In this document: positions 22,974-31,781 of the stretch, piece by piece
Numbering within the stretch: position 1 is the first letter of the stretch
Layout: the number at the start of each line of letters is the position of its first letter
Assembly (NCBI GenBank): GCA_017510705.1
Contig: JAFWMO010000007.1
Location: 1 to 64,000, forward strand
From: Candidatus Saccharimonadota bacterium
Lineage (GTDB): Bacteria; Patescibacteriota; Saccharimonadia; Saccharimonadales; Saccharimonadaceae
Reading direction: 5' to 3'
Length of the DNA: 64,000 bases
Notes under the pieces: model-generated
What the model was told of the DNA's origin: nothing
Databases searched by the model: none
The model's input: the letters and a program-made list of their open reading frames with translations, nothing else
Translations under genes and position numbers: made by a program

Positions 22974-23663
22974 TTACTTCCGCATCTTCCTCAGCAAATC
23001 CTTTGTCTCCGCATCCACCCGGTACGAATCACAAATTTTTGAAATGGTTTTGTTATAAGTCCATTTTGGTAACTTCGAGCTAAGTATAAAAGAAGTCGTA
23101 GCTGTTGGATATTTTATAAAACAATCGCAAAGCAGCCATGCTATTCCCATCCGTATATAATACTCTTCCCGACTAGCCAACCCAGACACTCTATCAAAAA
23201 TCACCTGCAAATATTCTTCGTTTATATAGGCAACTTTAAGAAGCACCAGGCCCACCCGCACCGCAAACTCGCGCGAATCATTAAGCAGCTCATCCATCTT
23301 TGCGTCAAAAAACTTCGTCTTATTCTTTTTTACTACCTTCCCCACCGCCGAACAAAACGTATCACATGTACTCCAGTCATCAATGCAGTCTATCTGCGAA
23401 CCAAACCACTGCATCATCTCGTCAAAAGAAAGTCTAGAAATCAAAAACCCACGCGCCAGCACTTCTTCATATCCCACTGGCTGCACTTTCAAAAATTCAG
23501 AAATCTCCAAAGAAGGCACCTGGCGCGCAATTTCCCGAATCTGCGGCACTCTCACACCCAGAAAAGGTCGCTCGCTCGGGCAAATCTTCATCACAAATTC
23601 ACGATATTCATCGTCCGCTAATTTAGATAGTTCAGTTTTTAGCTCTTCGTAGTCTAAAATCAT
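22974..23663 (-). CDS. DNA alkylation repair protein, AlkD-like HEAT-repeat
   Basis: 229 aa from ATG 23663, chosen over a longer frame because GAGGTAG precedes it and the upstream part overlaps the next gene. AlkD-type glycosylases remove bulky or cationic alkylated bases with stacked HEAT-like helices. Seen are GVRVPQIREIARQVP, a WSTCDTFC helix (the W and D of AlkD's cleft), SREFAVRVGLVLL and EEYYIRMGIAWLLCDCFIKYP. Short relative of AlkD, usual length for the group found in Firmicutes and Patescibacteria. It follows the 66-aa gene with its ATG overlapping or abutting the stop. Confidence 0.8.
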   Translation of the reverse strand: MILDYEELKTELSKLADDEYREFVMKICPSERPFLGVRVPQIREIARQVPSLEISEFLKVQPVGYEEVLARGFLISRLSFDEMMQWFGSQIDCIDDWSTCDTFCSAVGKVVKKNKTKFFDAKMDELLNDSREFAVRVGLVLLKVAYINEEYLQVIFDRVSGLASREEYYIRMGIAWLLCDCFIKYPTATTSFILSSKLPKWTYNKTISKICDSYRVDAETKDLLRKMRK

Positions 23664-23665
23664 TT

Positions 23666-23866
23666 CTACCTCGACGACAAATGCCAATGGTCGCCATACT
23701 CGCATTTATAAACAGAAAGTTCTGGCGCACCATGATCAAACTGCGCAACCTTTGCTGCTACTTCCGCTTCCTCACGCGTAGCATAACAAATCTTTTGAAT
23801 ATCACCTACCCAACATTTCTTCGGCTCGTATGCCGCCCCGGCAGGCACCGGGTGTTTACTTCGCAT
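23666..23866 (-). CDS. Small conserved protein with C-x(4)-HWHLSS ending
   Basis: 66 aa. The core reads ICYATREEAEVAAKVAQFDHG followed by VYKCEYGDHWHLSS. Small proteins with the ending 'Y-x-C-x2-C-x2-WHLT' are common in phages and bacteria and look like half zinc ribbons; here the second Cys is replaced by Gly (CEYGDHWH), while a second Cys lies earlier. It overlaps the 3' end of rny by 11 bp and is coupled to the AlkD-like gene, forming an rny-small-alkD unit. Function unknown. Confidence 0.6.
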   Translation of the reverse strand: MRSKHPVPAGAAYEPKKCWVGDIQKICYATREEAEVAAKVAQFDHGAPELSVYKCEYGDHWHLSSR

Positions 23867-25373
23867 ATTCCACCGCGCGAGTTTCGCGGATCACATTAAC
23901 TTTAATCACACCAGGATAGCTCATCGTTGCCTCAATCTTGTTTGCAATATCGCGAGCAAGTTTAAGCGCAGACAGATCATCAATTTGCTTTGGCTCTACA
24001 ATCACACGAATCTCACGACCTGCACTAATTGCATAGGCCTTGTCAATGCCAGGAAAGCTCGTTGCAATATTTTCAAGATCCTTCATACGTTCCGCAAAGT
24101 TCTCTGCAGAAATGTTGCGTGCACCTGGGCGAGCAGCGGATACTGCATCCACAATCTTTACAATAATTGCTTCTGGAGTGGTTGGCTCAATATCATCATG
24201 ATGGGCAGCAATTGCATGTACCACCTCATCCGGAAGACCATACTTTTTAGCAAGCTCTGCGCCAATCTCTGCATGCTTACCTTCAATCTTGTGAGTTACA
24301 GCTTTGCCCACGTCATGAAGAAGCGTCGCCATCTTAGTAATACGTTTGTCGGCACCAATCTCCTCAGCAATCATGCCAGCCATATGCGCAGCCTCAATAG
24401 AATGTAGCAATACATTCTGCCCATAAGAAGTACGGAATTTAAGTTCACCAAGTAAGTGTAGCATTTCGCGTGGTATTCCCACCACGCCAACCTCGCGAGC
24501 TGCGTCTTCACCAGCACGCACTACTTCCTTTTCAATTTCACGTTCCGCCTTTGCCACAGCTTCTTCAATAGAAGACGGATTAATACGGCCATCCTTCATA
24601 AGGCGCTCAAGCGCATATCTCGCAACTTGGCGGCGAATTGGATCAAAGGAAGACAAAACTACCATGCCAGGAGTGTCGTCCACCATAATGTCTACGCCAG
24701 TTGCACGCTGAAGTGCTTGAATATTTCTACCTTCCTTACCAATGATACGGCCTTTCATATCATCATCAGGAAGCTTCAATGCCGTAATAGTACGATCCGC
24801 CGTCACCTCAGAACTCATGCGTTCCATCGCGGTCACAAGGATTGCCTGTGCAGTTTCGTCAATATCATTTTTAATCTCTTTCTGTTCTTTCACAATCAAC
24901 CCAACCAAATCTTGCTTGATGTCATTTTCGGTCATTTTCATCAACTTTTCACGCGCATCCGCCTTAGAAAGCCCAGCAATCTTTTCTAGCTTCTCGTGTT
25001 GCTTTTCGCGAATCTCGCGAATCTCACCCTTAAGAGATTCAATCTCCTTTTCTTCGCGCGTCAATTTTTCAGACTTTTTCTCAAGCTGATCCAATTTAGA
25101 ATCAAGAGTAGTCTCACGTTCAGCTAGGCGGTTTTCAGTTTTCTTCCATTCCTTGCGGCGTTCGTTTTCTTCGGCTTGGTTCTTCTCGGTAATAGATGCC
25201 GCTTCTTTCTTGGCATTAAGCACAATCTCAGACGCCTCATGTTTAGCCTTGCGCACGAGATCATCGGCCTTATTCTTCCCACCGTTCTCTTTTTTCTTGT
25301 TATATGCAAAAATCCCGCCGGCACCAACAGAGAGGCCTGCGATGGCAGCAATAATTGGGATTACAATTTCCAT
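23856..25373 (-). CDS. rny: Ribonuclease Y
   Basis: 505 aa, membrane-anchored endoribonuclease that starts mRNA decay. N-terminal membrane helix (~1-22), long charged coiled coil (~25-185), KH RNA-binding domain (~190-250, DDDMKGRIIGKEGRNIQALQRATGVDIMVDDTPG) and HD domain (~315-420) with H-x(n)-HD at TLLHDVGKA and later AAHHDD metal ligands. All features of the family are intact. GAAAGGGA lies upstream of the ATG, after a ~75-nt leader from the promoter at 25459. Confidence 0.95.
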   Translation of the reverse strand: MEIVIPIIAAIAGLSVGAGGIFAYNKKKENGGKNKADDLVRKAKHEASEIVLNAKKEAASITEKNQAEENERRKEWKKTENRLAERETTLDSKLDQLEKKSEKLTREEKEIESLKGEIREIREKQHEKLEKIAGLSKADAREKLMKMTENDIKQDLVGLIVKEQKEIKNDIDETAQAILVTAMERMSSEVTADRTITALKLPDDDMKGRIIGKEGRNIQALQRATGVDIMVDDTPGMVVLSSFDPIRRQVARYALERLMKDGRINPSSIEEAVAKAEREIEKEVVRAGEDAAREVGVVGIPREMLHLLGELKFRTSYGQNVLLHSIEAAHMAGMIAEEIGADKRITKMATLLHDVGKAVTHKIEGKHAEIGAELAKKYGLPDEVVHAIAAHHDDIEPTTPEAIIVKIVDAVSAARPGARNISAENFAERMKDLENIATSFPGIDKAYAISAGREIRVIVEPKQIDDLSALKLARDIANKIEATMSYPGVIKVNVIRETRAVEYAK

Positions 25374-25396
25374 ATTTCCCTTTCTAATTGTTTTTG

Positions 25397-25418
25397 CTAG
25401 TATTTTTCTCTATACTAG
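25397..25418. repeat. Inverted repeat in the rny leader
   Basis: CTAGTAT and ATACTAG arms with an 8-nt centre lie between the rny promoter and start codon. It may fold in the leader mRNA, a plausible self-regulation point for an RNase, or be an operator. Confidence 0.5.
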
Positions 25419-25458
25419 CGGGTTAACAAATAACATCAAATTATAAATTTCCACTTCT

Positions 25459-25464
25459 ATTATA
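25459..25464 (-). promoter_or_regulatory. -10 box of rny
   Basis: TTTTTGTGGTATAATAG on the minus strand, ~85 nt before the ATG at 25373. The same GTGGTATAATAG occurs at the 9158 promoter. Confidence 0.55.
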
Positions 25465-25537
25465 CCACAAAAATAGCGAATATGCTTGCTTTTCAATTTC
25501 AAAAGGCGTAAACTAGAAAAAATTAAGTGGAGGTAAA

Positions 25538-25756
25538 ATGGCATATCTAGAAGAAATGCTTTTGAGAAATGGAATGATCTACCACTCGCCGGATGGTTCC
25601 AGTTCTCACATAGAAGGAAGTCTAATATCAAATACATTGGTCGTACGAAATTCTTCCGGTTGGGTTACCCACCGTATCGAGCGCGCATCAAATGGCGTAG
25701 ATTTAGTCGTTAGAAACACTTCTACCGGCTTAGTAGAAATGAGAATCGCAGCTTAG
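25538..25756 (+). CDS. Hypothetical protein, 72 aa, two-fold beta repeat
   Basis: GGAGG lies 5 nt before the ATG, which supports translation. The sequence is short alternating beta strands with an internal repeat: LVVRNSSGWVTHRIERA and LVVRNTSTGLVEMRIAA. No signal peptide or metal site. Not recognised. It converges with dnaJ. Confidence 0.6.
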   Translation: MAYLEEMLLRNGMIYHSPDGSSSHIEGSLISNTLVVRNSSGWVTHRIERASNGVDLVVRNTSTGLVEMRIAA

Positions 25757-25768
25757 CGTGCTACAATT

Positions 25769-26680
25769 TTAGCCCCAAAACCCACGTTTTTTGGCTGTCT
25801 TAAATTCTTCCAAAAGTTCTTTCTGTTTCTTAGAAAGATTTTTTGGTGTCTCTACAATAATAGTTACAATATGTGGGCCACGATCCCCATCCGCTCTCAT
25901 TGGCACACCATGCCCAGAAAGTTTAAATGGCGTTCCACTTTGTGTGCCCGCCGGCACTTTCATAGTAATTGGACCATCCACAGTTTCAACTTCTATTTCT
26001 GCACCAAGTGCCGCATCCACCATATCAATATGTTCCTCAGACAGTATGATCGCACCTTCGCGAGTCAAGTGCTTATGCGGTTTCACGCGAATACGAACAT
26101 ACAAATCACCTCGCTCCGTACTGCCTTCTGGCGCCGGGCCACCTTTACCAGCTAGCCTAATACTCATACCATCATCAATTCCGGCTGGAATTTTTACTTT
26201 TGTACTTTTACCATCAATATCAATATTCTTGGTCGTGCCAAAAATTGCTTCTTCAAAAGAGAGTGTCACATTCGTCTGGTAATCCGCGCCTCTGCGTGGT
26301 CTCCGCGCACCACCATATCCAAATATGCTGCCCAAAATATCATCAAGCGGCGAACCAGTCCCACCACCAAAATCAAAATTAAACGTTTGCCCATTGAAAT
26401 TAAACGCGCCACCCTGGCCAAACGGATTTCCAGCACCACCGCCAAAACCATTGCCACCTACTCCAGCGTGGCCAAATTGATCATACCTAGCACGTTTTTG
26501 TTTGTCAGAAAGCACATCGTGTGCTTCGTTAATCTCTTTAAATTTAGCTTCTGCTTCTTTATCTCCAGGATTTTTGTCTGGATGATACTTAATTGCAAGT
26601 TTACGGTAAGCCTTCTTTATTTCGTCATCAGATGCGTTTTTGGAAACGCCAAGAATTTCATAATAATCACGTTTTGCCAT
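25769..26680 (-). CDS. dnaJ: DnaJ-type co-chaperone lacking the zinc-finger domain
   Basis: 303 aa. J-domain ~1-70 with HPD at 32-34 (YHPDKNPGD), a glycine/phenylalanine-rich linker ~72-125, then two C-terminal beta-barrel substrate domains ([18 protein letters not shown] ... [19 protein letters not shown]) and a dimerisation tail. The four CxxCxGxG zinc motifs of type I DnaJ are absent, so it is a type II (CbpA/DnaJB-like) co-chaperone for DnaK. It is placed under a CIRCE operator and a TATAAT 7 nt before the ATG. Confidence 0.9.
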   Translation of the reverse strand: MAKRDYYEILGVSKNASDDEIKKAYRKLAIKYHPDKNPGDKEAEAKFKEINEAHDVLSDKQKRARYDQFGHAGVGGNGFGGGAGNPFGQGGAFNFNGQTFNFDFGGGTGSPLDDILGSIFGYGGARRPRRGADYQTNVTLSFEEAIFGTTKNIDIDGKSTKVKIPAGIDDGMSIRLAGKGGPAPEGSTERGDLYVRIRVKPHKHLTREGAIILSEEHIDMVDAALGAEIEVETVDGPITMKVPAGTQSGTPFKLSGHGVPMRADGDRGPHIVTIIVETPKNLSKKQKELLEEFKTAKKRGFWG

Positions 26681-26687
26681 ATCAATT

Positions 26688-26693
26688 ATTATA
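26688..26693 (-). promoter_or_regulatory. -10 box of dnaJ (leaderless)
   Basis: TATAAT on the minus strand ends 7 nt before the ATG at 26680 and adjoins the CIRCE element. Confidence 0.6.
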
Positions 26694-26699
26694 CTCTTC

Positions 26700-26724
26700 T
26701 AGCACTCAAAAAGCAAGAGTGCTA
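26700..26724. promoter_or_regulatory. CIRCE operator of dnaJ (HrcA site)
   Basis: TAGCACTC-N9-GAGTGCTA is the heat-shock CIRCE inverted repeat with the canonical 9-nt spacer. It covers the -35 position of the dnaJ promoter, so HrcA binding would exclude RNA polymerase. Confidence 0.9.
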
Positions 26725-26726
26725 AA

Positions 26727-27635
26727 TTACAAATTATTAGCAACATCCAAAACTTCTATCGGTACATCTATGGTATTATATAAAGTCATAATCTGGCTCG
26801 GCGTAGAAACAAACTTCCACTTTCCATCTTCTTTTTTGATAATCATCAGATATGTCGCCACAGACGCCATTTGAATGTCGCCAGTCTTTACTTTTGCAAT
26901 ATAATAATCTCCGTCAGCTGTGCCATTCATAAACTCAAAGCCCAATACATTGCCAAAACCATTTTTTATATAATCTTCAGAACTGGCCGCATTATTCTCC
27001 ACAAAACTACCAGCCAATACATTATCAAAACCACTAATTTTAATATCATATTTTGCTAAATCATCTACGTTGCTTGCGGCATTTTTTAATTTCTCTACCG
27101 CTACATCTACATATGTATTAATTGTATCTATTGTCAAAACAATACTATTATCACTACTCACTTCATAGCCAACCTTGTAGAGCGAATTCGTAATTGGTAG
27201 AATCGAAACAATCGGAAATTTTTTCACAATATCTTCTCCTTCAGCCGATAATTCCTGTGCAAAATATCCTTCTATTATCAAATAATCATCGATATGCTCA
27301 CTTGCAATTTTTTCCGCTTCTTCAGTCTGTGCCACAATGTTCCCATATATCGCGGACGTATCTTTAGTTACAGTTACCACGCCGCTATAAGGTTCAAAAC
27401 CTTCATAAGAAACCTCTACACTATAGTCGCCCTCTTCTAGATATATCTTGGAATTATTTTTTACAGTCTCACCATCCATTTTTACATCAGCTACAAATGG
27501 CGCATATCCTACATAAACTTCCACTTTGCCAATTTTTGGAATTATATTTACCAAAGCTATTACAATTATTACGACTATCGCCGAAACTATACCGGCCATT
27601 ATCATTATTATTTTTTTCTTATCATATCCATCCAT
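26727..27635 (-). CDS. Membrane-anchored protein with PEGA-like domain
   Basis: 302 aa. One N-terminal transmembrane helix (~9-30) leaves the rest outside. Residues ~34-92 look like a PEGA domain (VEVYVGYAPFVADVKMDGETVKN, then YLEEGDYSVEVSYEGFEPYSGVVTV), a surface beta module. The remainder (~95-302) has cystatin-like or NTF2-like alternation and is not assigned. It lies between the lysozyme gene of the secretion locus and dnaJ. A GATAAT box sits 5 nt before the ATG. Probably an envelope component of the secretion locus; inferred from position. Confidence 0.6.
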   Translation of the reverse strand: MDGYDKKKIIMIMAGIVSAIVVIIVIALVNIIPKIGKVEVYVGYAPFVADVKMDGETVKNNSKIYLEEGDYSVEVSYEGFEPYSGVVTVTKDTSAIYGNIVAQTEEAEKIASEHIDDYLIIEGYFAQELSAEGEDIVKKFPIVSILPITNSLYKVGYEVSSDNSIVLTIDTINTYVDVAVEKLKNAASNVDDLAKYDIKISGFDNVLAGSFVENNAASSEDYIKNGFGNVLGFEFMNGTADGDYYIAKVKTGDIQMASVATYLMIIKKEDGKWKFVSTPSQIMTLYNTIDVPIEVLDVANNL

Positions 27636-27641
27636 ATTATA

Positions 27642-29045
27642 TTATCTCACTTTCCTATACCATCTTGCACCAGCCACAGCTTCGACACCAGACATTGGCG
27701 CGCGACCATTAGATGCACTACCATATGATGCAGACGCAATCTTCGTCTGAAACCCATTAATTTCACCAATAAACATATATGTATGTCCTCCACCCGCCGT
27801 GCAACCACCAGTATAGCCACCAGTAAATGCTACGTCACCCAATTGCAAATCAGCAGCATTCATACTATTACCGCCTGGATTCAACCATACCCATTTATCA
27901 GAACCGCCGCCCTCCCTCAGCCAATATTCCTGCGGACCAGTATTCGAAACGCATCCATTATAAGTAGGGTCATATCCGCTTTCTTGCATAATTGTCGTCA
28001 CAAAACCACCACAGTCAATCCCAGGAACACCACCGACAGTACCACCAACATATTTAGAAGCAGCCACACGCCTACCCACCGCATCAGCATATGCTGGCAT
28101 TCTATCCAAAAATCCAGCGCCGTGATATGTTGGCCACACATACGCTTTAACATAATCCGCTAGACCTTGTAAATTCGTTTGGCATGCCCCAACACTATAG
28201 CTAGAAGATGAAGATGAAGACGATGACGATGAAGAAGAAGATGAGCCACCATAACCACCGGCAAAACGATCATAAAATGCTTGTGCTTGTCCCGCACGAG
28301 TCGCCGTATCCGGATTTAGAGGTCTCTCAACATGCCTCAAAAAATAATCCGCCGCCTCATACACAGTTGTCGTATTATATATACCTCTATAATCTGCGTT
28401 ATTATCCAACTCGTCCTTCAGATATTGCAGTTCCAACGACGCTAATGCATCAAATGCTTCTCCGCCAGCTGCTTGTATAAATCTTTCACCATCCCAATAA
28501 GTCGGGCTATATGTACTATAATCATCAAAAAATCTTACTAAAGATTCATCCACGCTCTTCACATAATTATACATACCAATCCTTCGCCCAAAAGACCACT
28601 GAATCAATCCCAAGCCATACGATACATTTGAATGCCCATCCAAATTAAACCCTGGCTGATATCTACGCATTAAGCTTATTTCGTGCTGTGCCGGATTAAA
28701 ATGTGATTCGGATTGCATGTTCCCCATCACGCCAGCAGCCTGCTCCGGTGTCAAAAACGTAACAAGCCCCGACCATATTTTTTCTTCTGCCGTGCTACCA
28801 CTTAATGCTATCGGACCATCAAGGTAAGACCCAGAAGGACAAGCATACTGATTATCGCACGGATTATAAAACAAATTATTCATATCTGCAAAACGATCCA
28901 TTGTGCTCCCCACCGGACGGCCGTTTTCGCATTGAACTTGCATTGCTGCATTAGCATAAGGAACCGAAGAAAACACAGAAAGAAATACCATCAAAAACGC
29001 CATCATCCCCATTGTCGTTTTCTTTAGCCAACTCCTCATTTTCAT
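27642..29045 (-). CDS. Secreted peptidoglycan hydrolase of the T4SS locus (lysozyme-like + CHAP/NlpC-like)
   Basis: 467 aa from ATG 29045; the in-frame TTG at 29060 would lie upstream of the -10 box. Signal peptide ~1-33 (SVFSSVPYANA). Residues ~75-245 match the phage-tail/VirB1-like lysozyme (IWSGLVTFLTPEQAAGVMGNMQSESHFNP, with the ES catalytic Glu, then GLIQWSFGRR). A serine run follows as linker, then a C-terminal cysteine-peptidase-like part (GIDCGGFVTTIMQ with Cys, and GGGHTYMFIGE with His). It would cut the wall for the channel, like VirB1. TATAAT ends 6 nt before the ATG. Confidence 0.8.
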   Translation of the reverse strand: MKMRSWLKKTTMGMMAFLMVFLSVFSSVPYANAAMQVQCENGRPVGSTMDRFADMNNLFYNPCDNQYACPSGSYLDGPIALSGSTAEEKIWSGLVTFLTPEQAAGVMGNMQSESHFNPAQHEISLMRRYQPGFNLDGHSNVSYGLGLIQWSFGRRIGMYNYVKSVDESLVRFFDDYSTYSPTYWDGERFIQAAGGEAFDALASLELQYLKDELDNNADYRGIYNTTTVYEAADYFLRHVERPLNPDTATRAGQAQAFYDRFAGGYGGSSSSSSSSSSSSSSSYSVGACQTNLQGLADYVKAYVWPTYHGAGFLDRMPAYADAVGRRVAASKYVGGTVGGVPGIDCGGFVTTIMQESGYDPTYNGCVSNTGPQEYWLREGGGSDKWVWLNPGGNSMNAADLQLGDVAFTGGYTGGCTAGGGHTYMFIGEINGFQTKIASASYGSASNGRAPMSGVEAVAGARWYRKVR

Positions 29046-29051
29046 ATCTAT

Positions 29052-29057
29052 ATTATA
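29052..29057 (-). promoter_or_regulatory. -10 box of the lysozyme gene (leaderless)
   Basis: TATAAT on the minus strand ends 6 nt before the ATG at 29045, which decides against the upstream TTG. Confidence 0.55.
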
Positions 29058-29077
29058 CAATATTTTACCTTTAATGT

Positions 29078-30901
29078 CTATTGCGCAGCTCTGTTCGGAC
29101 TCGTCGTAATCAAACCTTCCTCAGTTTCAGATGCAATCACCTGAATATGTACATGATTTTGCCCAGCAAAGAATAGCCCCTGTCCTACCGGGAAATTCGC
29201 TAAACGCCTCTTCTCTTCTTCAGTTAATTTAAACACATCAGAGAGAACATCCACTGCCGACGCAGATTGTTTCAAGAGTAACTGCATAGACGAGTTTGCC
29301 ACAATCGCACGACCCATCTTTGACCCCATAAAATCTTCCACATCCTGCGTAATCGTTGTAAGCCCGAGATAATACTTACGTGCACGTTTTGCGAGCGAAA
29401 ACATAAAGTTCGCCGAATCTTCATATTGCATTAGTTGCCATGCCTCATCCACTATTAGCAAGCGTTTCTTTTGCTCCGCCCTTACAATATTCCAAATATG
29501 CGAAAGTACAATATACATCGCTACTGGCCTTAGCTCATCCTCTAGGTCGCGTATATTAAACACCACCATTTGGTTATTTATATCCACATTGGATTGTTGT
29601 GAAAAAATACCAGCAAAAGTCCCCGTAGTATACTTGCGAAGTCTCTGCGCTAGCTGCGGCCCGCTCCCCTCCATGTGAAGAAGCGTATCATAAAGATTCA
29701 AAATCGTTGGCGGCGTAGACTGGTGCGTCAAAGGATCAGAAGTAATACCCGCACGCGCATACGTATCAATCAAAGCTTGGTCAAGATCTGCTTCTTCGTT
29801 GGCAGAAAGAGCTGGCACCACTTGTCCACTCGCAGACACTTGGTTACCACCGAGCATCAATCTAAACAACCCATGGAGCGTCACCAAATTTGCCCGGAGC
29901 GCATCATTCGCATCTTCAGAGTCTACTACTTTCGGAAGATCAAATGGATTAATTCTTACATCAGAATTTAGAGACAATCTAATATACGATCCACCCACCG
30001 CATCACAAAGTTTTTGATACTCATTTTCTGGGTCGATAATAATAATTTCACTTCCGATCATCATTGATCTCAGCGCCTCTAATTTTACCGCAAAAGATTT
30101 ACCTGCACCAGATTTTGCAAATACCACCATATTGGCATTTTCCAGTGAAAACCTGTCAAAGATCACCAAGCCATTGTTGTGCATATTGATACCATACAAA
30201 ATCCCTTTGTCTTGCGTAAGATCAGCAGAAGTAAACGGAAATGATGTTGAAATCGCACCCGTGTTCATATTGCGACGAATCTGTAATTGGTCTGTACACT
30301 GCGGCATTATAGAATTTAACCCTTGTTCTTGCTGTGACGCTGCCACCTTCGAGAAAATCATTTGCTGTCCAAAAATCGTCTCAATCTTTTGCTGTACAAA
30401 CTTAAGTTCATCCAAAGAATCTGCCCAGAGCGTCACATAAAGGCCAAAACGGAAGAATCTCTCCGCACCCACCTGTAGTTGATCGCGAAGTTCCTCAGCA
30501 TCAGTAATTGCCGCTTCAAGTTCCGGATCACGCACCTTACCTTTTTCTGCGTTCAAGTTCATTGATGCCTCAAGCTGCGTCACCTTGGTACGCAAATTTT
30601 TCATCACCACTGCCGACTCTACCGGATAAATATACATTGATACGTCAATCACCTCATCCATATTAATAATCGGCGAAATCCACCCGGTATAAAGTGAACG
30701 CGGATAGCCATATATATATAATGTGCGGCCATATTTAGTACCAAGCCTAAAATAATCCGAATGAATTTCTATCGCAGATGGCGAAATCAAATCGCGAAGC
30801 GTATTAGTACCTTGCTCAAATGCACGTTGTATTTCTGCCGCTTCCATTGCTTCAGCTTGCGCCGCAATTTCTGCCGGAGTAAGTTGCCTCTTTTTAGCCA
30901 T
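29078..30901 (-). CDS. virB4: VirB4-like ATPase of a type IV secretion system
   Basis: 607 aa. Walker A AKSGAGKSF at 262-270, Walker B RLLIVDEAWQLM around 470, and the GxTTITQDVEDF arginine/sensor region follow the VirB4/TraC order. It powers substrate transfer and pilus biogenesis at the inner membrane. At ~600 aa it is shorter than the 800-900 aa of usual VirB4 because the extreme N-terminal domain is a separate gene directly upstream, whose 3' end overlaps its ATG by 8 bp. AAAGGAGAG is upstream. Confidence 0.9.
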   Translation of the reverse strand: MAKKRQLTPAEIAAQAEAMEAAEIQRAFEQGTNTLRDLISPSAIEIHSDYFRLGTKYGRTLYIYGYPRSLYTGWISPIINMDEVIDVSMYIYPVESAVVMKNLRTKVTQLEASMNLNAEKGKVRDPELEAAITDAEELRDQLQVGAERFFRFGLYVTLWADSLDELKFVQQKIETIFGQQMIFSKVAASQQEQGLNSIMPQCTDQLQIRRNMNTGAISTSFPFTSADLTQDKGILYGINMHNNGLVIFDRFSLENANMVVFAKSGAGKSFAVKLEALRSMMIGSEIIIIDPENEYQKLCDAVGGSYIRLSLNSDVRINPFDLPKVVDSEDANDALRANLVTLHGLFRLMLGGNQVSASGQVVPALSANEEADLDQALIDTYARAGITSDPLTHQSTPPTILNLYDTLLHMEGSGPQLAQRLRKYTTGTFAGIFSQQSNVDINNQMVVFNIRDLEDELRPVAMYIVLSHIWNIVRAEQKKRLLIVDEAWQLMQYEDSANFMFSLAKRARKYYLGLTTITQDVEDFMGSKMGRAIVANSSMQLLLKQSASAVDVLSDVFKLTEEEKRRLANFPVGQGLFFAGQNHVHIQVIASETEEGLITTSPNRAAQ

Positions 30902-31778
30902 TTTGCTTCTCTCCTTTCTTCACATACATTGTTGCAAGTTTTGAAAAATCTACTAATGGTTCCCTCACAGCCGTATCCGGGTTATTAAAGTTATAATAAA
31001 GCTCCGCTAGCTCCTTGGTCTTTAGACGTACAGATTGAATCCCAATCTGGAAAAGCCCAGACATCACCGAATCTACACGGTTTGTCAACTCATCTAGTGC
31101 CTTATCATAAGTAGCCCTATCTATCCTTGTCACTTCCGGCCCCTTAGATTTTGAAAACGACTTAAAGAAATTCTTCGTCTGATTCAAAACTTTTTCCGCA
31201 TCCGGCGAACTATAATATGGAATTATAATAAAGAAAGATTTATCCATAATGTTTGCCTCTTGCGACAAAATATCAATAAAGTTGATATAATCATCCATCA
31301 GCACACCAAGTAGCATGTTGTCGTTGTTGCGACGAATTTCCGAAAGTTTCTCTATATATGGGCCAATATCTACCCTCTGGCTTCTTACCAAAATTTGTGT
31401 AGTAAATTTAAGCGAGTTCAAGAATTGTTGATAAGAAAATTCCACACCCTCACGCTCTGCATCAGACATGAGATCAAAGTTAATAGACTTGCAAGCCACC
31501 ACCGCGCGAAAAGACCCATCTTTCATAATCACCACATTATCACGAAGCTCAGATATTAGGAGCGTGGATTGTGTAGAAGTAGGCACGTCGCGATTTGGAG
31601 ACACCGGTGCTGCCATTTGTGCGTTCATCGCCGCCACGCCAAGAGCCTGCTGCCCTGGCTGGCCTTGCAACATCGGCTGCCCCATCTGTTGCCCAGGCAA
31701 AATCACGCTTGGCTGCGTCGGCTGCATTGGCTGGCCCATTGGTTGCATTGGTTGTGGTTGCGTCTGTTGTGGATTCAT
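30894..31778 (-). CDS. TraC/VirB4 N-terminal-domain-like protein with Q/P/M-rich leader
   Basis: 294 aa. The first ~65 residues are a low-complexity Gln/Pro/Met tract (PQQTQPQPMQPMGQPMQP). Residues ~75-250 match the N-terminal domain that normally precedes VirB4 ATPases (VVIMKDGSFRAVVACKSINF, then FLNSLKFTTQILVRSQRVDIGPYI). It contains no Walker motifs. Together with the overlapping ATPase gene it reconstitutes a VirB4 split in two. The low-complexity leader may be a flexible tether to PrgI or VirB6. Confidence 0.75.
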   Translation of the reverse strand: MNPQQTQPQPMQPMGQPMQPTQPSVILPGQQMGQPMLQGQPGQQALGVAAMNAQMAAPVSPNRDVPTSTQSTLLISELRDNVVIMKDGSFRAVVACKSINFDLMSDAEREGVEFSYQQFLNSLKFTTQILVRSQRVDIGPYIEKLSEIRRNNDNMLLGVLMDDYINFIDILSQEANIMDKSFFIIIPYYSSPDAEKVLNQTKNFFKSFSKSKGPEVTRIDRATYDKALDELTNRVDSVMSGLFQIGIQSVRLKTKELAELYYNFNNPDTAVREPLVDFSKLATMYVKKGEKQNG

Positions 31779-31781
31779 AAT

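Noticed and set aside
28208-28480. Plus-strand ORF rich in Met/Lys opposite the lysozyme gene
   Set aside because: It is the antisense of the serine linker codons and has no start signal.
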